Assembly: GCF_030623445.1 (NCBI RefSeq)
Contig: NZ_CP130613.1
Coordinates: forward strand, 682,001 to 746,000
Direction: 5' to 3'
DNA: 64,000 nucleotides
Source: Pseudogemmatithrix spongiicola
Lineage (GTDB): Bacteria > Gemmatimonadota > Gemmatimonadetes > Gemmatimonadales > Gemmatimonadaceae
The notes under the pieces: generated by a model
The model's database searches: none
Told to the model about the DNA's origin: nothing
The model's input: the letters and a program-made list of their open reading frames with translations, nothing else
Shown here: positions 54,773-61,913 of the stretch, piece by piece
Layout of the letters: each line of letters starts with the position of its first letter
How positions within the stretch are numbered: the first letter of the stretch is position 1
Translations under genes and position numbers: made by a program

Positions 54773-54933
54773 CTGGGAGAGGGGAGAGGGAGGTAGGGGC
54801 GGGGGTGGGACGACGGGAGACGGAAGAGGGGAGACGCGGGGCAGACGTCTCACGAACGTTTGACGTCTCCCCCCCCGTCTCTCCCATTCCCCTCTCTCCA
54901 TCTCCGCCCGTACCGCCCTCTCCCCTCTCCCAG
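54773..54933. repeat. Large GC-rich hairpin repeat, copy C
   Basis: Arms CTGGGAGAGGGGAGAGGGAG (left) and CCCTCTCCCCTCTCCCAG (right) mirror each other, with the shared right-arm segment CCATTCCCCTCTCTCCATCT. The core reads AGACGTCTCACGAACGTTTG. It lies entirely between paralogue 1 (stop 54766) and paralogue 2 (ATG 54938). Confidence 0.85.
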
Positions 54934-54937
54934 TCCG

Positions 54938-56245
54938 ATGCGCCTCCTGATCCTTGCACTCCTGATGCTCTCATCCACGGCCGCGCACGCTCAGGGCTCG
55001 ATCCGCGGTGTGCTGCTCGACTCGCTGCGCGCGATGGGACCGCTCGCCGGCGCGGACGTGGTGCTCATGCCCGGTGGTCGCCGCGCACGGACGGACGACC
55101 GCGGGCGCTTTGCCTTCGATGACGTCCCGGCAGGCGCGTATCGCGTCACCTATGCGGCACTGTGGCTGGATTCCGTCGGCGTCGCACCGGCGTCGGCTGG
55201 ACTGGACGTGGGTACGCGCGGCAGCGCCGCCGTCACGGTCCTCACAGGCACGCGCGCTGCGTTGGCGCTGCAGCGCTGCGGCGGTGCAATGGACGTCGGG
55301 CGTGGGCTCGTGGTCGGCGAGCTGCGTGACGTCTCGGCGGTGCCGCTCGCGGGCGCCATCGTCGTCGCGCGCTGGTCTGAGCTGGTGGTTGGCGGCGCAC
55401 CGGACGCCGATCCGCAGGAGTATGCCGCCGTCGACACCACTGGCGCAGACGGTCGCTACGCGCTCTGCGGCATGCCCGACAACGCCGAGGTCGTGGTCGG
55501 GGCTCGGCATCCCGACGGGCGCAGCACGGGAGCCGTCGTCCTGGTGGTGAACCCCGGCGTCTTGGCCCATGACCTCGTGATCGGTGCGCCGTCGCGGGTC
55601 GTCCGGCTGCGAGGGCGCGTCACGAACGGCAATGGCGCACCGGTCACGCGCGCCGAGATCCTGGCATCGGCGTCGAGGTCTGGCGTCCAACGCACGGACT
55701 CCACCGGACGCTTCGAGCTGCAGCTCGAGGAGGGCAGCCGCCAGGTCGTCATCCGTGCGCTCGGCTTCCAGCCGCGACTGCTCGACGTGCGCGCCGGCGA
55801 GTCGATGACGGAGATCGGCGACGTCGCGCTGCAGCCCGCGTCCGCGGTCCTCGACACGATGGTCATTCGCGCCGCCCCGCTGACGGTGCAGGAACTCGAG
55901 TTCGAGCAGCGCCGCCGAACGCAGATCGGTGCCTTCCTCGACGAACAGACCCTTCGGAAGTTGCCGCGTGCGACCGTGAATGCCGTGGCCGGCATGTCGG
56001 CGCCGTGGGTGCGCGCGGCCAACGGGCGGCTCCTCTTCCGCGGTCTCGCCAGCATCTACGGCGGCGTGGAATGCAAGCCGCGCCTCTTCGTGGACGGCAG
56101 CGACTGGGGGAACCGCACGCCGGACAACGAGATCGAGTCGCTGCTGCAGTTCGCGCGTCGCATCGAGATGTATCGGGCGGCGAATGCGCCGCCGGAGTTC
56201 AACGACTTCGACGGATGCGGATCACTGGTGCTTTGGATCATCTGA
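54938..56245 (+). CDS. Secreted carboxypeptidase-regulatory / orphan TonB-plug-like protein, paralogue 2
   Basis: 435 residues, with signal peptide LLILALLMLSSTAAHAQ. The domain order is as in paralogue 1: regulatory-like sandwich (GVLLDSLRAMGPLAGADVVL...RGRFAFDDVPAGAYRVTYAA), a middle module (RCGGAMDVGRGLVVGELRD...YALCGMP), a third sandwich (GRVTNGNGAPVTRAEIL...STGRFELQL), then a plug-like end (CKPRLFVDGSDW...FARRIEMYRAANAPPEFNDFDGCGSLVLWI). No barrel follows. Four cysteines line up with those of paralogue 1 and may form two disulfides. The pair arose by tandem duplication, with a hairpin repeat on every side. Confidence 0.82.
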   Translation: MRLLILALLMLSSTAAHAQGSIRGVLLDSLRAMGPLAGADVVLMPGGRRARTDDRGRFAFDDVPAGAYRVTYAALWLDSVGVAPASAGLDVGTRGSAAVTVLTGTRAALALQRCGGAMDVGRGLVVGELRDVSAVPLAGAIVVARWSELVVGGAPDADPQEYAAVDTTGADGRYALCGMPDNAEVVVGARHPDGRSTGAVVLVVNPGVLAHDLVIGAPSRVVRLRGRVTNGNGAPVTRAEILASASRSGVQRTDSTGRFELQLEEGSRQVVIRALGFQPRLLDVRAGESMTEIGDVALQPASAVLDTMVIRAAPLTVQELEFEQRRRTQIGAFLDEQTLRKLPRATVNAVAGMSAPWVRAANGRLLFRGLASIYGGVECKPRLFVDGSDWGNRTPDNEIESLLQFARRIEMYRAANAPPEFNDFDGCGSLVLWII

Positions 56246-56250
56246 GCGAC

Positions 56251-56405
56251 TGCAGGACGACGGGAGACGGAGGTACGGGCGGGGGGTGAGATGCGGGAAT
56301 GCGGGAGACGGGGGGGAGACGCCGGACGTTCGTGAGACGTCTGCCCCCCATCTCCCCCATTCCCCTCTCTCCATCTCCGCCCGTACCCTCGTCTCCCTTC
56401 TCCCA
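56251..56405. repeat. Large GC-rich hairpin repeat, copy D (inverted core)
   Basis: Left arm GACGGAGGTACGGGCGGGG and right arm CCCCGCCC-type mirror (TCTCCATCTCCGCCCGTACC). Its core (ACGTTCGTGAGACGTCT) is the reverse complement of the core of copy C, so the element lies in the opposite orientation. It sits just after paralogue 2. The remaining bases to 56527 hold no gene. Confidence 0.82.
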
Positions 56406-56527
56406 CGTGTGAGCACTCCGATGCCGGAGCACGGGCGACGGCCCTTCCGAAGTCCCGTCACTCAGTGAAACTTTCCGACACACCCCGCCCGTACCGGGGG
56501 TGAATGCTCACCCCTGGGGACCCACGC

Positions 56528-56929
56528 ATGGTCACGCCCGAAATCCTTGATGGCTTCCTCGGCCGCCTCGCCTCCGAAGGCGTTACGTACGAGGAAATCG
56601 AACCCGGCCTCTGGAAGGTGCATCCCGGTGGTGCCCTCGACCTCACGGTCGTCGTCCATCACTCGCCGCCGGTCGTCGTGCTGCGCGTGAAGGTGATGGA
56701 GCTCCCGAAGAACGGCCACGCCGACAAGCTCTGCCGCCGGCTCCTCGAGCTCAACGCCACCGACCTGCTCCACGGCTCCTATGGCATCCAGGGCGACGAG
56801 GTCGTCCTCACCGAGGCGCTCGAGCTCTCCCACCTCGATTACGAGGAGTTCCTCGCCTCGTTCGAAAGCATCACGCTCTCGCTCGCCGGCCATCTCCGCG
56901 AGCTCGCCACTTTCCGTGAGGCCCGCTGA
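56528..56929 (+). CDS. YbjN-like (type III chaperone-like fold) protein
   Basis: 133 residues from ATG 56528; ATG 56504 in the same frame is an alternative. The alpha/beta pattern (FLGRLASEGVTYEEIEPGLWKV, VVLRVKVMELPK, KLCRRLLELNATDLLHGSYGI, EVVLTEALELSHLDYEEFLASFESITL) matches the YbjN/CesT-like sensory or chaperone fold. It precedes pspA by two bases, and the two are surely cotranscribed. This suggests a helper for the membrane-stress protein (inference). Confidence 0.78.
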   Translation: MVTPEILDGFLGRLASEGVTYEEIEPGLWKVHPGGALDLTVVVHHSPPVVVLRVKVMELPKNGHADKLCRRLLELNATDLLHGSYGIQGDEVVLTEALELSHLDYEEFLASFESITLSLAGHLRELATFREAR

Positions 56930-56931
56930 TC

Positions 56932-57693
56932 ATGGGCATCTTTGACCGCCTCGCCACGCTGCTGAAGTCGAACATCAACGACCTGATCTCGCGCGCCGAG
57001 AATCCGGAGAAGATGCTCGACCAGATCGTCGTGGACATGCAGAACCAACTCGCCCGCGCCAAGCAACAGGTCGCGGCGGCGATCGCCGACGAGAAGCGCC
57101 TCAAGGACCAGTTCGAGGCGGAGTACAAGCAGTCGCAGGATTGGGAGGCGAAGGCGATGCTCGCGGTCAAGGAAGGCCGCGACGATCTCGCCAAGCAGGC
57201 CCTCGTGCGGCAGCAGGAGCACTATGAGCACGCGACCACCCTCGAGTCGACGTGGCAGGCGCACGTGCTCGAGACCGAGAAGCTCAAGAACTCGCTGCGT
57301 GACCTGAACGACAAGATCCAGGAAGCCAAGCGCAAGAAGAACCTCCTCCTCGCCCGCCAGCGCCGTGCGCAGGCGCAGGCGAAGATCCAGGAGACGATGT
57401 CGTCGATGAGCGAGAAGAGCGCCTTCGAGGCCTTCGCGCGCATGGAAGAGAAAATCGATCAGAACGAGCGCATGCTGAAGGCGAGCACCGAGATCGACGA
57501 GGAGTTCTCGGGCGATCGCCTCGCCGGCGACTTCAAGCGCCTCGAGAAGGCGGTCGGCTCGGCGACGGCGGACCAGCAGCTGCTGGCGCTCAAGCAGAAG
57601 ATGGGCCTGCTCGGACCGGGTGCGTCCGGTGGACCGGCGAAGCAGATCGGTGCCGGCGACACGGTCGACGCCGAGATCGACGAGAAGAAGTAG
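56932..57693 (+). CDS. pspA: PspA/IM30-family membrane-stress protein
   Basis: 253 residues. The start MGIFDRLATLLKSNINDLISRAENPEKMLDQIV is the amphipathic membrane-binding helix and first coiled-coil segment of PspA/Vipp1 (ESCRT-III-like) proteins. Long coiled coils follow (RAKQQVAAAIADEKRLKDQFEAE, KLKNSLRDLNDKIQEAKRKKN). A flexible Gly-rich tail ends the protein. These proteins assemble on stressed inner membranes and limit proton leak. It forms an operon with the YbjN-like gene and ends with a strong hairpin at 57713. Confidence 0.95.
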   Translation: MGIFDRLATLLKSNINDLISRAENPEKMLDQIVVDMQNQLARAKQQVAAAIADEKRLKDQFEAEYKQSQDWEAKAMLAVKEGRDDLAKQALVRQQEHYEHATTLESTWQAHVLETEKLKNSLRDLNDKIQEAKRKKNLLLARQRRAQAQAKIQETMSSMSEKSAFEAFARMEEKIDQNERMLKASTEIDEEFSGDRLAGDFKRLEKAVGSATADQQLLALKQKMGLLGPGASGGPAKQIGAGDTVDAEIDEKK

Positions 57694-57712
57694 TCGTCGC
57701 GAGTTCGACGGC

Positions 57713-57749
57713 ACGACGGCGTACCGCACCAGGCGCGGTACGCCGTCGT
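57713..57749 (+). terminator. 15-bp perfect stem-loop after pspA
   Basis: ACGACGGCGTACCGC (57713-57727) pairs fully with GCGGTACGCCGTCGT (57735-57749) around a seven-base loop. It is very stable, although no T-run follows. Confidence 0.75.
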
Positions 57750-57889
57750 CGTCAATAGGCGGGCGCGATGAAGCCGCGCCGACGCTTCAGCGTGTACTGC
57801 GCGCGCGAGAGGGCGCCCTGCGCTCGATTGTGCGGCTCGGCGCGGAACCGATACCACGCGTCACGGGCCGCACCGCTACCGTAGCCGCC

Positions 57890-58783
57890 ATGCGAGCGAC
57901 GCCCCTCCTCGAGTTCCGCCAAGTCACGCGCCGCTGGCGCACCGGCGTGCTCGGCACGAACACCGACATCCTTGCGGTCTCGCATGCGTCGTTGACGCTG
58001 CACGCGGGCGAGGTGATGGCCATCACGGGGGCTGGAGGAGCGGGCAAGAGCACGCTGCTGCTGCTCGCGGCCGGCAGCGTGCGGCCCAGCGCCGGCGAGA
58101 TCCGGTGGAATGGCGTCGGCGACCACCGCCCGCTGCGTCCGCAGCTCATCAAGGCGCGGCCCTGGGAGTACCACTTCCTCACGGTGCGCCAGGCGATCGC
58201 CTTCCACGCCGACGTGCTCGCGCTCGCGGACGATTCGATCCCCGCGCCGTCGCGGCTCCTGCCGCTCATGCATCGCGTCGGGCTCTACGGCATGTCGCGC
58301 GTGCGGCTCGGCGCGTTGACGCCGCTGGACCAGTTCCGCGTGGTCGTCGCGCAGGCGCTGCTCGCGCAGCCACGCCTGCTCTGCTGCGACGAGCCGTTCG
58401 CCTACCTCGGGCCGGCCGATCGCACGGTGGCGATGTCGTTGCTGCGCTCGATCGCCGCGGGCGGTGTCGGCGTGATCGTCGCGGGACGCGACGGCGATGC
58501 CTGCGGCGGGCAAGGCGTGGCCGACAAGGTCCTGCGCTTGGTGGCCGGCCGCGTGGACGGACTCGCGAGGCCGCGCCGGAACGTGCTGGAGTTGGCGGTC
58601 CCGAGCCCCGACGATGCGATGCGGCGCCTGCTGCCGCAGCTGCCGAGCCTCGCTCGACGCGGTCGTCGGCTGCGCGTGCCCTTGGGCGCCGGTACCTCGC
58701 CCGAGTCGGTGCTCGCACTCTGCCGCGACGTGGGGGTCGCGGTGCGCGCCTCGCGCGTAGCCGAGGAACTGGTGCCCCGATAG
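57890..58783 (+). CDS. Degenerate ABC-type ATPase domain protein
   Basis: 297 residues. The Walker A motif is intact (TGAGGAGKST), as is a Walker B-like LLCCDEPFAYLGP. But the place of the LSGGQ signature reads LTPLDQFRVVVAQAL, the D-loop is altered, and the H-loop switch (usually ...THD...) reads VIVAGRDGDA without His. The last 70 residues (NVLELAVPSPDDAMRRLLPQLPSLARR) form an extra domain seen in some ABC ATPases. No permease lies nearby. It probably binds ATP but cycles poorly or regulates another system. TACCGT lies seven bases before the ATG; no ribosome site is seen. Confidence 0.82.
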   Translation: MRATPLLEFRQVTRRWRTGVLGTNTDILAVSHASLTLHAGEVMAITGAGGAGKSTLLLLAAGSVRPSAGEIRWNGVGDHRPLRPQLIKARPWEYHFLTVRQAIAFHADVLALADDSIPAPSRLLPLMHRVGLYGMSRVRLGALTPLDQFRVVVAQALLAQPRLLCCDEPFAYLGPADRTVAMSLLRSIAAGGVGVIVAGRDGDACGGQGVADKVLRLVAGRVDGLARPRRNVLELAVPSPDDAMRRLLPQLPSLARRGRRLRVPLGAGTSPESVLALCRDVGVAVRASRVAEELVPR

Positions 58784-58786
58784 GTT
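58781..58786 (+). promoter_or_regulatory. Candidate -10 element for a leaderless cysS transcript
   Basis: TAGGTT overlaps the upstream stop codon and stands six bases before the cysS ATG, with no Shine-Dalgarno box. Hexamer and spacing are identical to those before kinase 5. Confidence 0.35.
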
Positions 58787-58792
58787 TCTGCC

Positions 58793-60205
58793 ATGCCGGA
58801 GTTCCGCCTCTACAACACGATGACCCGCGAGGTCGCCCCGTTCGCGCCGGCGGACGGCGAGACCGTGCGCCTCTACACCTGCGGGCCGACCGTCTACAAT
58901 CCGGCCCACCTCGGCAACTTCCGCACGTTCCTGTTCGAGGACCTGATGCGGCGGACGATCCGCCTGCGCGGCTGGAAGATCGAGCAGGTGATGAACCTGA
59001 CCGACGTCGACGACAAGATCATCAAGCGCGCGACGGAGCAGGGAAAGACCATCGGCGAAGTGACGGACCCGATCGTCGAGATCTTCCATGCCGACCGCAA
59101 GTACCTGCGCATCGAGGATGCGGAGCATTATCCGCGTGCGACGGCGTACATCCCGCAGATGATCGCGCTGGTCGAGCGCTTGATCGCAAACGGCGTGGCG
59201 TACGTGGCCGAGGACAAGTCGGTGTATTTCGCGATCGACAAGTTCGCGGGCTACGGCAAGCTCTCGCGGCTCGACACGCGCGAGATCCAGAGCGGCGCGC
59301 GCGTGGCGCAGGACGACTACTCGAAGGAGAACGCCCAGGACTTCGCGCTGTGGAAGTCGGCGAAGCCGGAGGACGAGGCCTGCGGCGCGGCCTGGGATTC
59401 GCCGTGGGGCCGCGGACGGCCCGGCTGGCACCTCGAGTGCTCGGCGATGGCGATGAGCATCCTCGGCGAGACGCTGGACCTGCACTGCGGCGGCATCGAC
59501 TTGGTGTTCCCGCACCACGAGGACGAGATCGCCCAGAGCGAGGCGGCGACGGGCAAGGAGTTCGCGCGCTGCTGGTGCCATGGCGAGTTCCTGCTGACGG
59601 ACGGCGCGAAGATGGCGAAGCGCGTGGGCAACGTGCAGAACGTCGCGGGACTGCAGGAGGCGGGCATCAGCGGCGCGGCGGTGCGGCACTTCGTGTTCAG
59701 CACGCACTACCGCAAGCAGCTCAACCTGAGCGGCGATGCGCTCGAGGGCAGCATGGAAGCGGTGCGTCGCATCGGCGATTTCGCCGAGCGGCTGCAGGCG
59801 GCGAAGGGCGGCACGCGCGGGCTGGAGGACGCGGCGGACCGGCTGGAGACGGCGGTGCGCACGGCGCTGTTCGACGACTTGAATGCGCCGGAGGCGATGG
59901 CGGCGCTCTTTGAGTTCATCCGTGCGGCCAACAAGGAACTCGACACCGGTGGCACCGACGTGGCGGCGCTGCGGCGTGCGCGTGAGGTGTTCCGGATGGT
60001 CGACGGCGTGCTCGACTTGGTCCCCGGCGCCGCGGCGGTCGATACGGAGCTCGCCGAGTGGGTGGAGGCGCAGATCGCGGCGCGGAAGGACGCGCGGAGT
60101 CGGCGGGACTTCGCAGCGGCTGACGCGATCCGTGCGGCGCTCGATGCGCGGGGGATCGTGATCGAGGACGGGCCGCAGGGCACCAAGTGGAAGAAGAGTC
60201 GCTAG
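58793..60205 (+). CDS. cysS: Cysteinyl-tRNA synthetase
   Basis: 470 residues, the usual length. It charges tRNA-Cys. The class I motifs are HLGN (the HIGH box, residues 39-42) and KMAKR near residue 273 (the KMSKS box, with Ala instead of Ser and Arg for Ser). Zinc ligands are Cys30 (YTCGPTVYN), the Cys in WHLECSAM and the His residues of FPHHEDE. NLTDVDDKIIKRA is a family block. The C-terminal DALR-like helices end at RGIVIEDGPQGTKWK. The tRNA cluster follows 60 bases later. Confidence 0.98.
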   Translation: MPEFRLYNTMTREVAPFAPADGETVRLYTCGPTVYNPAHLGNFRTFLFEDLMRRTIRLRGWKIEQVMNLTDVDDKIIKRATEQGKTIGEVTDPIVEIFHADRKYLRIEDAEHYPRATAYIPQMIALVERLIANGVAYVAEDKSVYFAIDKFAGYGKLSRLDTREIQSGARVAQDDYSKENAQDFALWKSAKPEDEACGAAWDSPWGRGRPGWHLECSAMAMSILGETLDLHCGGIDLVFPHHEDEIAQSEAATGKEFARCWCHGEFLLTDGAKMAKRVGNVQNVAGLQEAGISGAAVRHFVFSTHYRKQLNLSGDALEGSMEAVRRIGDFAERLQAAKGGTRGLEDAADRLETAVRTALFDDLNAPEAMAALFEFIRAANKELDTGGTDVAALRRAREVFRMVDGVLDLVPGAAAVDTELAEWVEAQIAARKDARSRRDFAAADAIRAALDARGIVIEDGPQGTKWKKSR

Positions 60206-60264
60206 CTCTTCCTTCCTCGCGCTTCGCTCCTTATTTTTCCCGGTCTGCGCTGGATGCAGGGTTC

Positions 60265-60337
60265 GCTGACGTAGCTCAGCTGGTAGAGCACCCGATTTGT
60301 AATCGGGCGGTCGCGAGTTCGATCCTCGCCGTCAGCT
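60265..60337 (+). tRNA. trnT-UGU: tRNA-Thr (anticodon TGT)
   Basis: 73 bases. The acceptor stem is GCTGACG/CGTCAGC, the D-arm GCTCAGCTGGTAGAGC, the anticodon arm CCCGA-TTTGTAA-TCGGG, and the T-loop TTCGATC. The CCA end is not encoded. Confidence 0.96.
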
Positions 60338-60367
60338 TCGCGGCTTTCGGTGGTCGCGCGGGAATCG

Positions 60368-60450
60368 GGTGGGGTACCCAAGTGGCCAACGGGAGCAGAC
60401 TGTAAATCTGCCGGCTTATGCCTTCGAAGGTTCGAATCCTTCCCCCACCA
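60368..60450 (+). tRNA. trnY-GUA: tRNA-Tyr (anticodon GTA)
   Basis: 83 bases. The acceptor stem is GGTGGGG/CCCCACC, the anticodon arm GCAGA-CTGTAAA-TCTGC, and a long variable arm (CGGCTTATGCCTTC) marks it as class II. The T-arm is GAAGG-TTCGAAT-CCTTC. Confidence 0.96.
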
Positions 60451-60489
60451 TACTGCAGATGTAAGATGTGAGATGTAAGACGGAAGAGT

Positions 60490-60562
60490 GCGGGAGTAGC
60501 TCAGCTGGTAGAGCGCAAGCCTTCCAAGCTTGATGTCGCGGGTTCGAGCCCCGTCTCCCGCT
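60490..60562 (+). tRNA. trnG-UCC: tRNA-Gly (anticodon TCC)
   Basis: 73 bases. The acceptor stem is GCGGGAG/CTCCCGC, the anticodon arm CAAGC-CTTCCAA-GCTTG, and the T-loop TTCGAGC. Confidence 0.96.
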
Positions 60563-60594
60563 CTGAAGCTCTAAGCTGGACGCTGGAAGTGGTT

Positions 60595-60667
60595 GCACGC
60601 GTAGCTCAGTCGGTAGAGCACACCCTTGGTAAGGGTGAGGTCACCGGTTCAATCCCGGTCGCGTGCT
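60595..60667 (+). tRNA. trnT-GGU: tRNA-Thr (anticodon GGT)
   Basis: 73 bases. The acceptor stem is GCACGCG/CGCGTGC, the anticodon arm CACCC-TTGGTAA-GGGTG, and the T-loop TTCAATC. It is the last tRNA of the cluster Thr-Tyr-Gly-Thr, the same order and anticodons as thrU-tyrU-glyT-thrT of E. coli. Confidence 0.96.
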
Positions 60668-60696
60668 TGTGGCAGGTGAGAGGATGGATGGAGCAT

Positions 60697-60731
60697 GGGG
60701 TGCCTCGGGCTTGGCTCGGGGCACCCCTTTT
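60697..60731 (+). terminator. Rho-independent terminator of the tRNA cluster
   Basis: GGGGTGCC (60697-60704) pairs with GGCACCCC (60720-60727), followed directly by TTTT. It lies 30 bases after the last tRNA. Confidence 0.8.
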
Positions 60732-60782
60732 GGCTTCTGTTCGGTATCCGCGGCAGCTCACAAATCGCTGCTGGCTCGGGAC

Positions 60783-60811
60783 TTGCACACGGGTCGGGCG
60801 GGGTCTACGTT
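60783..60811 (+). promoter_or_regulatory. Candidate promoter of rpmG-secE-nusG
   Basis: TTGCAC (60783-60788), a 17-base spacer and TACGTT (60806-60811) stand between the tRNA terminator and rpmG. It is the best -35/-10 pair in the gap. The rest of the 238-base gap shows no gene. Confidence 0.4.
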
Positions 60812-60905
60812 TCAAGGCTCGCCGCCATGCGCCCAAGTCCGGGGGCAGGGTGGCCTGTCGCGTCCCTGCGGGGATGCGTGTAACCGCCTGACCTGAGAGT
60901 GACTT

Positions 60906-61058
60906 ATGCCGCGCGACAAGATCATCCTCGCGTGCAGTGAGTGCAAGAACCGCAACTACTTCACCACGAAGAACAAGCGCCTGCATCCGGAGCGCGTCGA
61001 GTGGAAGAAGTACTGCCCGCGCTGCAACAAGCACATGCTCCATAAGGAGACGAAGTAA
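60906..61058 (+). CDS. rpmG: 50S ribosomal protein L33
   Basis: 50 residues ([20 protein letters not shown] to HMLHKETK). Two CxxC pairs (CSEC and CPRC) show the zinc-binding form of L33. It is too short to stand out among open frames but is unmistakable by sequence and place. The secE GTG follows its stop without a gap. Confidence 0.96.
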   Translation: MPRDKIILACSECKNRNYFTTKNKRLHPERVEWKKYCPRCNKHMLHKETK

Positions 61059-61292
61059 GTGGCCGGCGTGTCCGTGGAGGTGCGCGGCTCGTTCGTGACG
61101 CGCGTCGTGACCTTCTGGAACGACGTGGTCGCGGAGATGCGCAAGGTGACGTGGCCGGAGCGCCCGACGATCGTCCAGATGTCCCTGGGCGTGATCGCCG
61201 TGTCGCTGTTCGTCGGCGGCGTGATCTGGCTGCTCGACCTGATCCTGCAGGGCGTGCTGGTGCGCGGCATTCCTGCGCTCTTCGGAGCGTAA
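61059..61292 (+). CDS. secE: Protein translocase subunit SecE
   Basis: 77 residues from GTG 61059. Single-spanning SecE type: the amphipathic helix VVTFWNDVVAEMRKVTWPER is the conserved lateral helix (K-V-T-W-P), followed by one transmembrane helix (MSLGVIAVSLFVGGVIWLLDLIL). It clamps SecY in the protein export channel. The order rpmG-secE-nusG is standard; no tRNA-Trp lies between rpmG and secE. Confidence 0.96.
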   Translation: MAGVSVEVRGSFVTRVVTFWNDVVAEMRKVTWPERPTIVQMSLGVIAVSLFVGGVIWLLDLILQGVLVRGIPALFGA

Positions 61293-61294
61293 GC

Positions 61295-61840
61295 GTGACG
61301 CATCGCTGGTACGCGGTCCAGACGACCTCCGGGCACGAGAACAAGGTGCGCACGCTGATCCAGCGGAAGATCGACGCGGATCCGGCGGCGGCCGAGGAGC
61401 GGCGCATCCGGCAGGCGCTGGTCCCGACCGAGCAGGTGGTCGAGATCAAGAACGGCAAGAAGGTGACCGTGGATCGCAAGGTCTACCCGGGCTACGTGCT
61501 CGTGGAGATGGCGATCTCGGAGGAGACGCTGCACACGATCAACGCCATCCAGGGCGTGATCAAGTTCGTCGGGACGAAGGACCGCGAACCGCAGCCGCTC
61601 CGTGACGACGAGGTGAAGCGACTGCTGGGCATCGCGGTCGAAGAGGAAGTGGCCGCCCCGAAGGAGGAGATTCCGTTCCTCGTCGGTCAGGCGGTGGCGA
61701 TCACGGACGGGCCGTTCTCGGATTTCAACGGGACGGTGGAGGACGTGATGGCGGATAAGGGGAAGGTGCGGGTCAGCGTGTCGTTGTTCGGGCGGCCCAC
61801 CTCGGTGGAGCTCGACTATCTGCAGCTGAAGGCGCACTAG
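61295..61840 (+). CDS. nusG: Transcription termination/antitermination protein NusG
   Basis: 181 residues from GTG 61295. The NGN domain opens with HRWYAVQTTSGHENKVRTLIQRKI and includes VYPGYVLVEM. The C-terminal KOW domain has VGQAVAITDGPFSDFNGTVEDVMADKGKVRVSVSLFGRPTSVELDYLQL. It binds RNA polymerase and, through the KOW domain, Rho or ribosomal S10. It begins two bases after the secE stop. Confidence 0.98.
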   Translation: MTHRWYAVQTTSGHENKVRTLIQRKIDADPAAAEERRIRQALVPTEQVVEIKNGKKVTVDRKVYPGYVLVEMAISEETLHTINAIQGVIKFVGTKDREPQPLRDDEVKRLLGIAVEEEVAAPKEEIPFLVGQAVAITDGPFSDFNGTVEDVMADKGKVRVSVSLFGRPTSVELDYLQLKAH

Positions 61841-61913
61841 AACTGCAGTAGGGAGTTGGAAGTCGTGAGTTGGAAGTCTCCCTACTCACAACTCCCGACT
61901 CGTAACTGCAGTT
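61841..61913. repeat. Imperfect inverted repeat with PstI-like palindromic ends after nusG
   Basis: AACTGCAGT (61841-61849) and ACTGCAGTT (61905-61913) are exact mirror ends. Between them GGGAGTTG and GTGAGTTGG oppose CTCACAACTCCC. It starts at the nusG stop. It may be a terminator-like hairpin or a small mobile relic. Confidence 0.6.

Noticed and set aside
54860-54937. N-terminal extension of paralogue 2 (Pro/Ser/Leu-rich run inside the repeat)
   Set aside because: It is only the right arm of repeat C read in frame; the signal peptide after ATG 54938 gives the true start.
57752-57890. Short minus-strand frame ending RRGFIAPAY between pspA and the ABC-like gene
   Set aside because: Basic and tempting as a small protein, but no usable start codon lies in frame before it runs antisense into the ABC-like gene.
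60193-60238. Terminator after cysS (GAAGAG...CTCTTC and a later T-run)
   Set aside because: The six-bp stem overlaps the stop codon and the T-run lies 20 bases further on, so the parts do not form a standard terminator.
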